64,000 nucleotides of DNA, taken from positions 40,908,501 through 40,972,500 of the forward strand of contig CM053164.1 of the NCBI GenBank assembly GCA_028571685.1, in the 5' to 3' direction. Origin of the DNA: Heterohyrax brucei. Its lineage: Eukaryota > Chordata > Mammalia > Hyracoidea > Procaviidae. This document shows, one piece after another, positions 45,988 through 58,289 of this stretch (positions within the stretch are counted from its first letter, which is position 1; every line of letters begins with the position of its first letter). The translations under genes and the position numbers were made by a program. The notes under the pieces are model-generated. The model ran no database searches, was not told the DNA's origin, and worked only from the letters and a program-made list of their open reading frames with translations.

Positions 45988-46579
45988 CAGAATGCTCTAG
46001 GACTTGTCCTTCTCTGTGACTCAGGAGCTGGCCCCAGTTCAGTACAGGGGAGACAGAGTCCGACCCTGAGAGCCCTGTGATTGTTCCCACAGGTAGCACA
46101 CAACATGAATGGAGAATCAGGCGGAGCACATTTGTGCATTGGGGCTTCCCTAAGGACCCGTGGCTCTGAGTCATTAAATGCTGTCTCCTCTGAGAAGATC
46201 TTAAGAAGCCTCAGACAGAGCTGTGCTGAAGTGTCTCCTGGAATGAAAAACTGAACAACCCAGCCAAGGAGCAAGGTGATGAGGGTCCTCCATGAAAGTG
46301 TCAGCATTTGAACGTGTGTGAAAGCCACTGAAACTCACACCCTCTCTTGCTGTCATACTTTCCATGGTCATGTGGTAAAATACAGCAAAATTAACCCCTG
46401 CAGGATTTTTATATCAGGGATCTATTTGGAAATGCAGTAAAATTGCCTTGGCTTGGATCATGGGGATTTAGACTTACTTTTAATTAGACGTTAAAAAGTA
46501 AAAGGTAGGGACTTTGCTGAAACAAATCAATCATACAAAAAGTGCAAAGACCAAGCTCATTTACAAAACAGGGTCCTTT

Positions 46580-46776
46580 AACCAAACCCAAACTCAAACC
46601 CAAACCCATTGCTGACGAGATGATTCTGACTAACAGCAACCATATACTCCCACAAGGTTCCCAAGGCTGTAAATCTTAATGGAAACAGACTGCCTCATGA
46701 AGTAGCTGGTGGGTTCAAACTGCCAATGTTTGGGTTCACAGCTGAGCATTTAAACTACTGTCCCACCAAGGCTTCT
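46580..46776 (-). mobile_element. Antisense AfroSINE
   Basis: Begins with an 'accca' repeat run ('aaactcaaacccaaacccat') that is the complement of the TTTGGGTT-like SINE tail, then 'aggctgtaaatcttaatgga' and 'tagctggtgggttcaaactg'. Confidence 0.93.
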
Positions 46777-46802
46777 AAAATGTGTTCTTTAAAAAAAAGA
46801 AA

Positions 46803-46960
46803 GAAACCCACTGCCGTTGAATTGATTCTCACTCATAGCTACCCTATAGGACAGAGTAGAACTGTCCCATTGAGTTTCCAAGGAGTACCTAGAAGCTTCA
46901 AACTGCCAGCCTTTTGGTTAGCAATTGTAGCACTGAACCACTACACCACCAGAGTTTCCA
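46803..46960 (-). mobile_element. Antisense AfroSINE
   Basis: 'gaaacccactgccgttgaat', 'taccctataggacagagtag' and 'gccagccttttggttagcaa'. Complete short variant. Confidence 0.95.
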
Positions 46961-47619
46961 AGATGTTCTTAAACATTGTTTAAAAGCTATTTTTCGGTAC
47001 AGTTACGTGTAAGCAGTGACAGGGAGCATTCAGATTATCTTCTATTCATTAGAACAGGGCCCAGGGACCTCCATCACTGTCCCAGTTTACCAGTGGGGAT
47101 TACTAACTCGTGTCTTGTTTCAAGTTCATTTCTAGTTAACATCTGTCACACCCCACATCAGTCGTATCGACATTTCAGCTTCGCTTTAAATGGTATTTGG
47201 ACAAAACCATTGAAACTCCCAGTATTCAATCACCTTTTTCCCATGGGCAAGATTGAGAATAAAGCTGGGGAGCAGGAACATAGTTTGTTCCCTGCCCCAG
47301 GGAGGATCCTGTGTGTAGAGTGAGAGCAATGAGGCAGGGAAATTGGTCAGCTTCTGCCTTCTTTCTGAGGCTGCTGCCCATGGGAGAACTGAGCTCTTTG
47401 GCTTGAAATAAACATCTCTCTGAGTTAATAAAGGGAGTTTGAATAGCAGTCTGTGCCACTGTGGTAATCAGTGCCATGGCATCAGATATATCAATAGTCA
47501 GCTGGAGAGACTCTGGAGTTCAAAGCTTGATATAAGTAACTTGCATGTCATTCACTATTTTACAATATGAGTACCGCAGCTATCCTTCCGAGTAAAGTAG
47601 AGGGTCAGGGAAAAAGGAG

Positions 47620-47740
47620 CCCCTCAGCGACACGGCTTGACATAACAAGAGGTTCAAACAAGCGACAATCTTGAGGATGGTGCAGAACTGGGCAATGCTT
47701 CGTTCTGTTACACATGGGGTGACTATGAGTCAGAGCATCT
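47620..47740 (+). mobile_element. RTE 3' end or RTE-tail SINE fragment
   Basis: 'ttgaggatggtgcagaactg', 'gcaatgcttcgttctgttac' and 'gactatgagtcagagcatct' match the sense end of the RTE element (complement of 59780-59860). Confidence 0.78.
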
Positions 47741-49007
47741 AGTGAAAACATTATCTACTCTCCTAACAAAGGTGAGCTCCACGGCTTATTTCATTCACAG
47801 GACCGAGTGTTGGACTTTGGTGCAATGTGGTTTAAGGGTAAAAAAAATGTCCCATCTGCACAAAATAGCTGCCTTTTCCAGAAAGTTTGCTCTGCTAGAG
47901 CTAGATCTTTGTAAACAAGCAGGCACATAGCGAGGCCATTAGCCCTTGGGCAGTCACTCATTTCCACCTACTGTGAGACAGTCTTCTGCTACTGCCACCT
48001 ACCAGCACTGCCATTAGGCTCTGGTGGCAGGTATGTGTGTGTGGTTGGGGGTACAAAAATATGAATCTGAATGCGGCCGTAAGAGGCTTACTACAGTAAA
48101 GACAGGGAATAGTCATATGTGTAAAAGGCTGTTATGTAAGGCAGGATTTGGTCACGGCATGTGAAAAGTATGGATAATTTGAGAGCCCAGGAAAAGGAGA
48201 AACAACTTTGAACTTAGTGGGTCAAGGAAAGCTTTGAGAAGGCACAGGTATTTATACTCATAGGACAGGTGGAATCCAATCATTCTGAGACACTGAGGAG
48301 AAGGGGAAGAGAAAGGAAGTCAGTCAGAGAGAATCGTGTAAGCAAATGTTTGATAGCACAGAGCAGAGAATGGAGGTCTGAAGGACATTCAACAGGGGGG
48401 CTTTGATGGGGAAAGGAGCAGCCCACCAAAGGCAGGCCTGAGTGGAAGCCTGGAGTCCTTGACAAGCCCAGGGTGGACAGTGGCACCTCTAAAGGAGAAG
48501 GTCCTGAGGACAAGCTGCAAGGATGTCATAGTTTCACCCAAAACCCAGCTCTCTTGCCAGTATCCCAGCACTCTCCACCATTACCGTTGTGAACCAAAGA
48601 ACATGGCAAGATACTCCACACTTGTGATTCCAACTCATCCCTGTTATTCCCTTGCATTATTTTAAATCAACAAAGCCTCATTGTTTACAGAGGGATGAAT
48701 GCATAGGAGGAGGCTCAGCAAGTGCTAGTCTGTTCTGTGATGCTATGTGGGTCCTAGGCATATGCAGACCCTCCAGTCCTTCACATATCTGGGAGTGAAA
48801 GCCCTGCTGTGCTGTCATTCTCCCCAGTTCAAATCAGCCTGTTCCTTTCCAAAGACTAGGCACTCCCACAAAGTACCAGGAAGTAGGGTAAGCATCCCCA
48901 CATACAGGAAAAAGACAGTCTGACTCTGATTTTCACCATGTGGAAGGCTTGGAACTGGCTATTTAGCCCCTTGGGGTCTTGGAATTATCATCTGTCAATG
49001 AAAACCT

Positions 49008-49201
49008 GTCAACACTGGGTCAATTCAGACTTATAATGGCACTACAGACCAGGGTAGAACTGCCCTATAGAGTGTCCAAGGCTGTAATCTTTATAGAAGT
49101 TGACAGCCACAGCTATCTCCCCTACAGCAGCTGGTGGCTTCGAACTGCTGACCTTTTGGTTAGTAGCTGAAGCTTCACCACTGCACCACCAGGACTCCTT
49201 T
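49008..49201 (-). mobile_element. Antisense AfroSINE
   Basis: 'agggtagaactgccctatag', 'gctgtaatctttatagaagt' and 'gctgaccttttggttagtag', ending 'gcaccaccaggactcc'. Long variant. Confidence 0.93.
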
Positions 49202-49309
49202 CTGTAAACGAGTGGGAGTTCAATTATTTTCTGGTTAAGCTGGCATCTTAAGAGACCATGTTTTTACAAAAGCCCAAGTAAAGTACCAAGTTCTTTAAAA
49301 GTACAAGGT

Positions 49310-49470
49310 GGCATAGTAGTGTGGTTAAGACTGTAGGGCTGGAGAACCTGAGTTCCAATTCCAGCTGTAGCACTTGCTACTCATATGCCTTTGAAGAAGC
49401 TGTCTGACTTCTCTGTGCCTTAACTCTGCATCCACAAAATAGAAGAAATGATGGTATTTAGAACAGCTGA
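49310..49470 (+). mobile_element. MIR remnant
   Basis: 'tagtgtggttaagactgtag', 'ggctggagaacctgagttcc' and 'gaagctgtctgacttctctg' follow the MIR 5' half. Confidence 0.83.
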
Positions 49471-50341
49471 TTGCTTAATAGGAAATAGCTATTGGTATTC
49501 TACCGAAGTTTCCTGTTTTTCCTTCAGGACTTTAAGTTAAGTGTTGAATATGAAAGTGAACATATGAACTTGATTCCTGTATAATGAATCACATTATTAA
49601 AGCTTATTTTTAGTGGCATATGATCAGAAACCTATTTCTTCTCATCTTATATAATATTTCTCAAGTTCCCGGTATCTTAGGTATAATTATCTCTTTTTTT
49701 AACTGAGATCAAATTTACATCCACGGATCTTAAGTGCACAATTCAATGAGTTTCCATAAATGCTTATACCTGTATAATCATCACACAATCAAGAAAAAGA
49801 ATATTTAATTCTACACAAGAATGGGAACAAGATAAAGATGCCTTTTATCATCATTCCATTCCTGTTTAACATTGTGCTGGAAATCCTAGCTAGATCAATA
49901 CGGTAAGAAAAAGAAAGAAAAGGCATCCAAATCGGAAAGGAAGAAGTAAAACTATCCCTATTGGCAGATGATATGATCCTATACATAGAGAACTCTAAAG
50001 ATTCCACAAGAGAACAACTGGAACTAACAGAAAGATTCATCAGGATAGCAGGATACAATATCAACATACAAAAATCAGTTAGATTCCTATACACCAACAA
50101 AGAGAGCATAGAAAATGAAAACAATACCATTTACAATAGTCTCTAAACAAATAAAATACTGAGGAGTAAACAAGGGATGTAAAATACTATGTGAAGAAAA
50201 TTGCAAGACACTACAGCAAGAAACCAAAAAATATGTACATACATGAAAACATACACCATGCTCAAAGATAGGAAGACTCAACATTGTGAAAATGCAATCC
50301 CAACCAAAGTGATATACAGATATAATATGCAATTCTGACCC

Positions 50342-50408
50342 AAATACTAACCCAGTGCCGTAGAGTCAGAGCCGACTCATGGCGACCCTAGAGGCCAGAG
50401 TAGAACTA
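50342..50408 (-). mobile_element. Antisense AfroSINE fragment inside L1
   Basis: 'taacccagtgccgtagagtc' and 'actcatggcgaccctagagg'. 67 bp of SINE tail. The L1 frame resumes with 'gtctttaatgagatggaaaa'. Confidence 0.9.
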
Positions 50409-51213
50409 ACAGCAGTCTTTAATGAGATGGAAAAACTAATCACCAACTTCATATGGAAAGGAAAGGGGGGCCAGCATAAGCAAAGCATTACTGAAGAAAA
50501 AGAACAAAGTCAGAGTTTTCACGTTATATAATGTCAGAACCTACTATATAACTATGGCAGTCAAAACAGCCTGGGTCTGGTACAAAGACAGTCATGTAGA
50601 CCAAGGGAACAGAATTCAGAACCCAAATGAAAATCTATCCTCCTATGGTCCACTGTTCTTTGACAAAGAACCAAAGTCCATTAAATGGGGAAAAGACAAG
50701 CTTTTTAACAAATGGTGTTGGCAAAACTGGAAGTCCATTTGTAAAAAAAAAATGAAACAGGACCCACGCCTCACATCTTACATAAAAAGTAACTCAAAAT
50801 GACTCAAAGACCTAAATATAAAACCTAAAACTATAAAGATTGTGGAAGAAATATTAGGGACAATACTAGAGACCTTATTGCATGACGTAAATTATAATAC
50901 AAATGATAATTAACAACACACAAACACCAGAAGATAAACTAGGCACTTCTAGATGAACTAGGAGCTTCCAAAAATTCAATACTTACATTCATCAAAAGGT
51001 TTTACTGATAGAGCAAAGGAGAACCTACAGAGTGGGGAAAAAATTGGCTACAACATATTCACTAAAATCTGTAGGATACTTTAGCACTTCAACAACAAAA
51101 GACAAAGAATCCAACTAAAAAATGGGCAAAGGTTATGAACAGACACTTCACCAAAGAAGACATTCAGAGAGCTAATAGTCACATGAGAAAATGCTCATGG
51201 TTGTTAGCTATTC

Positions 51214-51367
51214 CCACCCGCTGCCACCGAGTGGGGTCCAGACTTATTTTGACCCTAGAGGTCAGAACTGCCCTGTAGAGTTTCCAAGGAGCGCCTGGCA
51301 GATTTGAACTGCTGATCTGTTGGTTAGCAGATGTAGCACTTAGTTCACTATGCCACCAGGGTTTCCC
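51214..51367 (-). mobile_element. Antisense AfroSINE inside L1
   Basis: 'gtagagtttccaaggagcgc', 'gatctgttggttagcagatg' and 'actatgccaccagggtttcc'. Complete short variant, splitting 'gttagctat' from 'ttagccatcagataaatgca' of the L1. Confidence 0.94.
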
Positions 51368-52484
51368 ATTAGCCATCAGATAAATGCAAATCAAATCTAC
51401 AATGAGACACTGTTTCAGCCCGGCATTATTGACACTTATCATAAAAACAGAAAATAGCAAAAGCTGGAGAAGTTGTAGAGAAACTGGAACTCTTATGCAC
51501 TGCTGGTGGGAAGGTAAAATGATATAACCACTAAGGAAAATGACATAGCACCTGTTAAGTAGAAATCTAACAGTAAAACACACAATAGTTAAGTGGTAAC
51601 TTTGGTGAAGGGTAAGACAGTACAAACACTGGGAAAGCCAGTACAGCTTACACAGAGCAAAGTCATGGAAACTCCACAGACACCTCCAAACTCCCTGGGG
51701 GACTTGGTGGCTGGGCTGAGGACTGTGAGAACCATGGTCTCAGAGAGCATCTAGCTCAGCTGGAATAACATAGTTTATAAAGAAAATGTTCTACACTCTA
51801 CTTTGGTGAGCAGCATCTGAGGTCACAAAACCTGTGAGCAGCCATCTAATATACTCCACTGGTCTCACCTCTTCAAGAGCAAGGGAGAATGAAGAAAACT
51901 AAAGATACAAGGGAAAGATTAGTCCAAAGGAATAATGGGCCACAATGACCACAACCTCCACCGGACTGAGTCCAGTGCAACCAGATGGTGCAAGCTACCA
52001 CCAACTGTTTTGACAGGAGTGACAACAGAGGGTCCTGGAAAGAGCTGGTGGAAAATACAGAACAAAATTCTAGCCCCAAACAGACCAGACTTACTGGCCT
52101 TACAAAGACTGGAGAAACTCTGAGAATCTGGTCCCTGGACATCCTTTTTGCTTAGTAATAGTCACTCCCCGGGTTCACCCTTCAGCCACAGATGACACAG
52201 GCCTATAAAACAGAAGAAGACTATAGAAGCACACCAGCCCTAGAAGGTAGGAGGAGACAGGAAAGCTGGTAATCAGGAAACCAGTGTCAAGAAGGGAGAG
52301 TGTTTACGTGTGATGGAGTTGTTAACTAGTGTCATGAAAGAATATGTGTGCCATTAATGAGAAGACAGTTTGTTCTAAAAACCTTCATCTATAGTATAGT
52401 TTTCATTTCAAGTATAATTCTCATTCAAAAGTGATAGCAACAGTATACTTGCAAGGACACCTAAAATAACAGCAACAAAGAACA

Positions 52485-53875
52485 ATTAAAAAAAAAAAGC
52501 TAGAAATAGAGATACAATATCATAGAGCAATCCCACTACTAGGAATATGTCCTAGATAAACAACAAGAGGTCTCACATGAAGACATGTGCACACCTATGT
52601 TCACCGCAGCATTCATTATTCACAATAGTAAAAAGATGGAAACAACCTGAGTGCTGTCAACAGATGAATGGGTAAACAAATTATGGCTAAACCCACAATA
52701 AAATACCATGCAATGATAAAGAACAATAATGAATCCGTGAAACATCTCACAACATGGATCAATCTGGAGGGCATTATGCTGAGGGAAATAAGTGAATCAC
52801 AAAAGAACAGATATTGTATAAGACCACTATTATAAATCCCAAGAAAAGGTTTGCGCATGGATGCGCACACACAAACAGTTTTTGATGTACTAGGGAGTGA
52901 GGAGTAGGGTGAAGTCACTAACTAGGCAGTAGACAAGTGTTAACTTTGGTGAAGGGAAAGGCAACACATGATACAGGGACATTAGCACAACTCAACCAAG
53001 GCAAAGTCATAGAAGCTTCCTAGACACATTCAAACACCTGAGGGACTGCTTTACCTGGGCTGAGTGCTGGGGACTGTTGCCTCAGGGCATATCTAGGATG
53101 ACAGCCGTAACACGGCTTATAAAGAAAATGTTCTAATTACACGCTACTTCGGTGGATAGCGACAGCACTTGGCTGGCTGGCTTGGTGAATAGCGTCCGGG
53201 GTCTTAAAAGCTTGCAGTCGCCATCTGACATTCTTCTGTGGCTTCTACCACGCTCAGAGCAAAGCAGAATGAAGAAAACCAAAGACACAGGGAAAGCAGC
53301 AGCCCAAAGGACTCAGAAACCGCGTGAGCTACAGCTTCCATCGATCTGAGCCCAGAGGTGGACGTTGCCTGGCTACCACCACCAACTACTCTGAGAAGGG
53401 TTTCAAAAGAGGTTCCAAACAAAGCAGGATTAAAATAAAGAAAAATTTAAATTCTCAAAAAAAAGCTTAGACTTACCGGTCTGACAGTTACTAAGGAAAC
53501 TCCGTGAGACTATGACCCCTGGACACGCCGCGAAGTCATAGCTGAAGCCGTTCCTAAAGTCCACCTTTCAGCCCAAGATCAGGTAAGCCTATCACATGAA
53601 CAGCAACACACGTGAGCAACGTGTTTCTTAGTTCAGGCAGGTAAAGAAGAGCAAATGGACAACACTGGCCCCAAAGCAAAGACAGGAAGGCAAAAAGGGG
53701 CAGGAAAACTGGACAGATGGACATGGAGAACTGCTAGCAGAAAAGGGGAGAGTGCTGACACATTGTGGGGACAACAACTAATATCACAAAACAATTTGTA
53801 TATAAACTTTTTGAATGAAAAATAATAGTCTCTGTAAATTTTCACCTAAAACAAAATAAATTTAAAAAATCAAAG
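52485..53875 (+). mobile_element. L1, second 3' end: short ORF2 tail and full 3' UTR
   Basis: Starts within ORF2 after an A-run ('aagctagaaatagagataca'), reads 'gatgaatgggtaaacaaatt' and then the 3' UTR to 'cacctaaaacaaaataaatt'. It lies directly downstream of another 3' UTR of the same family (51560-52400) in the same direction. Confidence 0.88.
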
Positions 53876-53961
53876 ACGATTTCAATTTCCTCCAAATATT
53901 TTCTCTTGCCCCTTTCCAGTCAGTTCAGACCCCTTCATTGCTGTGCCGCTAACCAAGGGGT

Positions 53962-54595
53962 TATTGCTAGGTGCTGCGGAGTGGTTTCGGACTCCCAGAG
54001 ACCCTGTGAACAACAAGAGGAAACACGGCCCGGCCCTGCGCCAGCTTGCAATCGTTGTTACACTTGAGCCTGCTGCTGCTGCCACTGTGTTAATCCACCT
54101 TGTTGAAGGTCTTCCTCTTTCTCTTTGACCCTCTGTTTTACCAAGCACGATGCCCTTCTCCGGGGATTGATCCTTCTTGACAACATGTCCAACTGTGTAA
54201 GATGTCGTCTCATTATCCTTTCTTATAAGGAGGACTCTAGTCATACTTCTTCCAAGACAGATCTGTTTATTCTTTTGGAAGTCTGTGGTATAGTCCATGT
54301 TCTTCTCCAACACCACAGTTCAAGAACATCAGTGCTTCTTCTGTCTTCCTTACTGATTGATCAGCTTTTGATTACATATGATGAAATTAAAACTTACCGT
54401 AGTCTGGGTCAGGCACACTTTGGTCTTCAAGACAACATCTTTGCTTTGAACACTTTAAAGAGGTCTTTTGCAGCAGATTATCTCATTGCAATGTGTCTTT
54501 TGATTTCTTGTTTGCTGCTTCCATGGGTGTTGATTGTGGATCCAAGTAAATGAAATCCCTGACATCATCCATCTGTTTCTTCGTTTGTCATCCCC
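53962..54595 (-). mobile_element. RTE/BovB-type LINE 3' end, antisense
   Basis: On the minus strand the frame 53882-54316 reads GRPSTRWINTVAAAAGSSVT, the C-terminal pattern of RTE/BovB ORF2. The plus strand gives 'ctccggggattgatccttct', 'tcttccaagacagatctgtt' and 'tgattgtggatccaagtaaa', also found at 57165 and 59757. 5'-truncated, broken. Confidence 0.9.
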
Positions 54596-54599
54596 CTAG

Positions 54600-54945
54600 G
54601 TAACTTCGACTCTAGTTTCTGCCACCAAAAACTTGTTTTGCCTGTTTTAAACTTCATATATATGATTTCATACAGAATGTACTTCTTTGGTGTCTGGTTC
54701 CTTTCAGTGTGATGTTTTTAGGGGTCCTCCATGTCATCATATATTTCAATAATCAATAAACATTTTTATTGTTGAGTAGTATTCTGTTGTATGAATGTAT
54801 TACAATCTGTTTATCCATTCTTCTGTTGACAGGCTTGTGGGCTGCTTCCAGTTTAGGGCTATTGCAGGTAAATCTGCTGTGAACATTTTTATAAAAACCT
54901 GTTTGTAGATGCATTATTTTTATTTCCTTTGGAAAAATATGAATC
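54600..54945 (-). mobile_element. Antisense old L1 3'-UTR remnant
   Basis: 'gttgagtagtattctgttgt', 'tctgtttatccattcttctg' and 'ggctgcttccagtttagggc' follow a pan-mammalian L1M 3'-end pattern. Confidence 0.75.
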
Positions 54946-55180
54946 ACCAACTTTTTGGTGAGTGATCGAGTGTTTAACCATTTGTGCCATCCATGGACAC
55001 TGAAAATTGAAACAATGCACTGAAATTAAAAAAAACTTTTAAGCCAGGAAAAAAAAAATCTAATCATGCATCCTGCCCTAAATACGTTCTAGGCAAACCA
55101 CCTAATGTTTTCTTTATACTCCTCAGCCACAGGTTGAAACAACAACTACCATCACCACCGCAAAAAAGAAAAAAAAAAAC

Positions 55181-55326
55181 ATTCCTGTGGAGTTGATTCC
55201 TACTCATAATGATCCTATAGAAAGAGCAGAACTGCTGAACACAGTTGCCAAGGAGTGGGTGGTAGATTCAAACTGCTGACCTTTTGGTTAGCAGCCAAGC
55301 ACTTAACCACTGTGCCACCAGGGCTC
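55181..55326 (-). mobile_element. Antisense AfroSINE
   Basis: 'gtggagttgattcctactca', 'gctgaccttttggttagcag' and 'cactgtgccaccagggctct'. Preceded by an A-rich run. Confidence 0.95.
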
Positions 55327-55660
55327 TGGCCACAGATTACTTGGTTTCAGATTCTTTTGTGTCAGTTCGGCCTCACTCGTTTCAGGCGCCCAAAGCACAC
55401 AGGGCTTACCTGAGATCTACTGCTGCTCCTTAGGGTCAAATCAAAAAGTAGGTCTAGAGTGTACTGAGGTTAGCAAGGCAGTCAGGCTACACAAACTCTT
55501 TATAATTTACTGGTTTTCAGGTAGGAAGGAAAGAAATGAAAGAAGAAAAGAAAATCACAGACCTTGTTACAGTTTATTCAAAGATCATTAGTATGGAGCA
55601 TACCCAGCAGGGAGTAGCTTTCCCAGTCTGCCGCATCCAACCCCCAGCCCCCAATAACAA

Positions 55661-55993
55661 AAAACTCTCATTGCCATGGAGCCAATTCCAACTCATAGTA
55701 ACCCTGTAAGACAGGTTAGAATTGCAGGCAGACTGTCACATCTTTCTCCTTAAGAGTAGCTGTTACCCACCGATCCTTCAGTTAGCAACTAAGTGATTTC
55801 ACCACTGCGCAATGAAGTTCCTGTGACATCAAACCAAACCCATGGCTGTCAAGTCAATTTCCACCTCACAGTGACCCTATAGAGCAAAGTCGAACTGTCC
55901 CACAGGGTTTCCAAGAGGTACCTGGTGGATTCAAGCTGCTGACTTTCTGCTTAGCAGTCATAGCACTTAACCGCTATGCCGCCAGGGTTTCCA
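55661..55993 (-). mobile_element. Two adjacent antisense AfroSINE copies
   Basis: 55661-55821: 'attgccatggagccaattcc', 'gcaggcagactgtcacatct' (long variant). 55831-55993: 'catggctgtcaagtcaattt', 'gtcccacagggtttccaaga', 'taaccgctatgccgccaggg' (short variant). Confidence 0.94.
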
Positions 55994-56170
55994 CAAGGCT
56001 CCTGTAAGGCTGGCTATGTAATCCTAAAATTACTAGTAAGAAAGAACAATACCAGAATGAGGTGTACTTCTAAATTGCTGGCAACTAATAAGAGTTTTTA
56101 AATACGATGAAATGCAATGTATCATTTTTATGTGTATGCAACTTATTTCTTACATTAGCGGGTGTCTCAT

Positions 56171-56360
56171 ATAACTAGTGCTGCTATAACATGAATACCA
56201 AAGGGGATGGCTTTAACAAACAGAAATTTATTCCCTCACAATCTGGTAGGCTAGACTCCCAAATTCAGGGCGCCAGCTCCAGGGGAAGGCTTTCTCTCTG
56301 TATCAGCTCTGGAGGAAGGACTCAATCAATCATTGCTTGGTCTAGGAGCTTCTTACTACA
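56171..56360 (+). mobile_element. Second copy of the 'ctagtgctgct' interspersed element, truncated
   Basis: 'ctagtgctgctataacatga', 'ggatggctttaacaaacaga' and 'cagctctggaggaaggactc' align with 18709-18880. The 3' part is lost. Confidence 0.8.
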
Positions 56361-56671
56361 GGGACCTCGGGTACAAACCAAGCAAACAAACAAAATTGAA
56401 ACAAAGTCCTCTGTGCCACTGTCTAGGAGGTGGATCAGTTCAGGCAGGAAGCAGACACGGACTGAAAGTAAAAATGCTCATATTATATTTTCTGTCCCAG
56501 GAGACCTTTGTGGAACTGGCAGTGAGAGAAACTTGCCTGGTGCTGCCATAATTGGGGCTGCAGAGTGACCCTTTTTGGCTAAGATGACCCAGCGAACTGC
56601 TGGCTGCCGCTGCTACACTTGCAGGCAGTATCCCGTCCTGACGCTTCCATCTCACATGTGCTCGGTATCAA

Positions 56672-56868
56672 TGAGTCCCTGGGGGATACGAAAGGTTAAC
56701 CCACTTGGCTGCAACCAAAAGATTCAAATCCACTCAGAGGTGCCTTGAAGGAAAGGCCCAGTAATCTCTTTATGAAACATCAGCCACTGAAAACCCTGTG
56801 GAGCCCAGTTATGTCTGACACACATGGGGTTGCCGTGAGTCTGAACCAACTTGAGACGGTTGGTTTGG
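56672..56868 (+). mobile_element. AfroSINE, long variant
   Basis: 'tccactcagaggtgccttga', 'atcagccactgaaaaccctg' and 'ggggttgccgtgagtctgaa'. Complete. Confidence 0.94.
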
Positions 56869-57164
56869 TTCTGTGTCACCGTGTGAGCCCTAGAGAAGAG
56901 CTCAAGTCACCTGCCCTGGAAAGGCCCACCTGGATGGTGATGGCTTCAGATATTTTTATCCCTTCTTCTCCATGTCTGGCAAATCCGGGCTGTCAGGACC
57001 TGACAGGAGTCAGAAGAGGACCTGCCAAGGCCCTGCCCTCTAATTTCTGGGCCTACAGGTCACCAGGGCCACAATCTTCTCCACTCTGGTCTCCCAGAGC
57101 TCCAGAATACCTCAGCACAAGTAGACCTGTAAAAATCAGAATAATCCATGTGGATGCTGTTCGT

Positions 57165-57540
57165 TCTTGTTAGGTGCTGTTGAGACAGTTCTGACTTACA
57201 GTGACTCTGTGTACAACAAACTGAACACTGCCCAATTCTGTCCTATCCTCACAGCTGTTGCTATGCTTAAGCCCATTGTTGCAGCCACTGTATCAATCCA
57301 TCTTGTTGAGGGTCTTCTTTTTGTCAACTTTCTAATTTATCAAGAATGATGTCATTCTCCGAAGACTCAACCCTTTTGATAGCATATTCAAAGTATGTGA
57401 GACCGAGTCTCGCCATTCTCTCTTCTAAAGAGCATTCTGGCTGTACTTATTCTGAGACAGATTTGTTTGTTCTGGCAGTTCTGATATATTCAGTATTCTT
57501 CATCGACACCATAGTTCAAAGGCATCAATTCTTAATCTCC
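57165..57540 (-). mobile_element. RTE/BovB-type LINE 3' end, antisense
   Basis: 'cttgttaggtgctgttgaga', 'tgttgagggtcttctttttg' and 'tattctgagacagatttgtt' match 59757-60130. No frame survives. Confidence 0.92.
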
Positions 57541-57946
57541 CGTTTGTATAGCACTTTACAATTCACGAAGCCTTTCATGTGTATTGCTTTTCTCATTTGA
57601 TCCCCAAAACTTTCCTATAAAAAACCAGATGCATCTCACTTTCTCCTTAGCTTTCTCTTCTACCATCTGGATTCTCAAACCACTGGGCTTCAATCATCTT
57701 CCTAGACAACCACTTTACTGAGACAAGTTTCCAGCTTCCTGCTGGACATTTTCACTTGAATGACTGACGGGCACCTGGGGAAGAACAAGCTCATCTCCTT
57801 GGTGCTCTTGCTGTATACACTTCTTCTCCATCAGTGGCTTCATGTCCACCTAAGGAACCAAGCAACAAATCCAGAGCAGGCTGGTGGTTGCCTTGTCCCT
57901 TGCATCTGACACCCTGCGCCCAAGTAATCAGCTGTTTTAGTGCTGC

Positions 57947-58272
57947 TAGGTGGCACAGTTGTTGAGAGCTACAATGAGCTACAGCTGCTAACCAAAGTCG
58001 TCAGAGTTAAACTTCATCAGCTTCCTGGAAACTCTGTGAGACAATTCTACTATGTCCTATAGGGTCATTTTATGGCAATGGATACCTCCTCTGGGTGGTA
58101 CAAGCATTTAACATGCTCAGCTGCTAACTGAAAGGTTGATGGTTCCAGCCTACCCAGAGGTGTCTCAGAAGAAAAGTCTGGAGATTTACTTATGAAAAAT
58201 CAGCCACTGAAAATCCTATAACACACATGGGGTCACCATAAGTCACAATCAACTTGATGGTAACTGGTTTCC
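57947..58272 (+). mobile_element. Two adjacent AfroSINE copies
   Basis: 57947-58082 is a short-variant copy ('gctgctaggtggcacagttg', 'ctatgtcctatagggtcatt'). 58083-58272 is a long-variant copy ('tctgggtggtacaagcattt', 'atcagccactgaaaatccta'). Confidence 0.93.
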
Positions 58273-58289
58273 CTCTCTGAATGCTGACC

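Larger units (their letters stand above)
49798..52400 (+). mobile_element. L1: RT, ORF2 C-terminus and 3' UTR, with two SINE insertions
   Basis: 49961-50146 contains the RT active-site segment LADDMILYIENSKDST read from ~49960. 50554-50802 continues the ORF2 C-terminal part (AVKTAWVWYKDSHVDQGNRI). The 3' UTR occupies ~51560-52400. SINE pieces interrupt it at 50342 and 51214. Stops and frameshifts abound. Antisense to OTOF. Confidence 0.9.
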
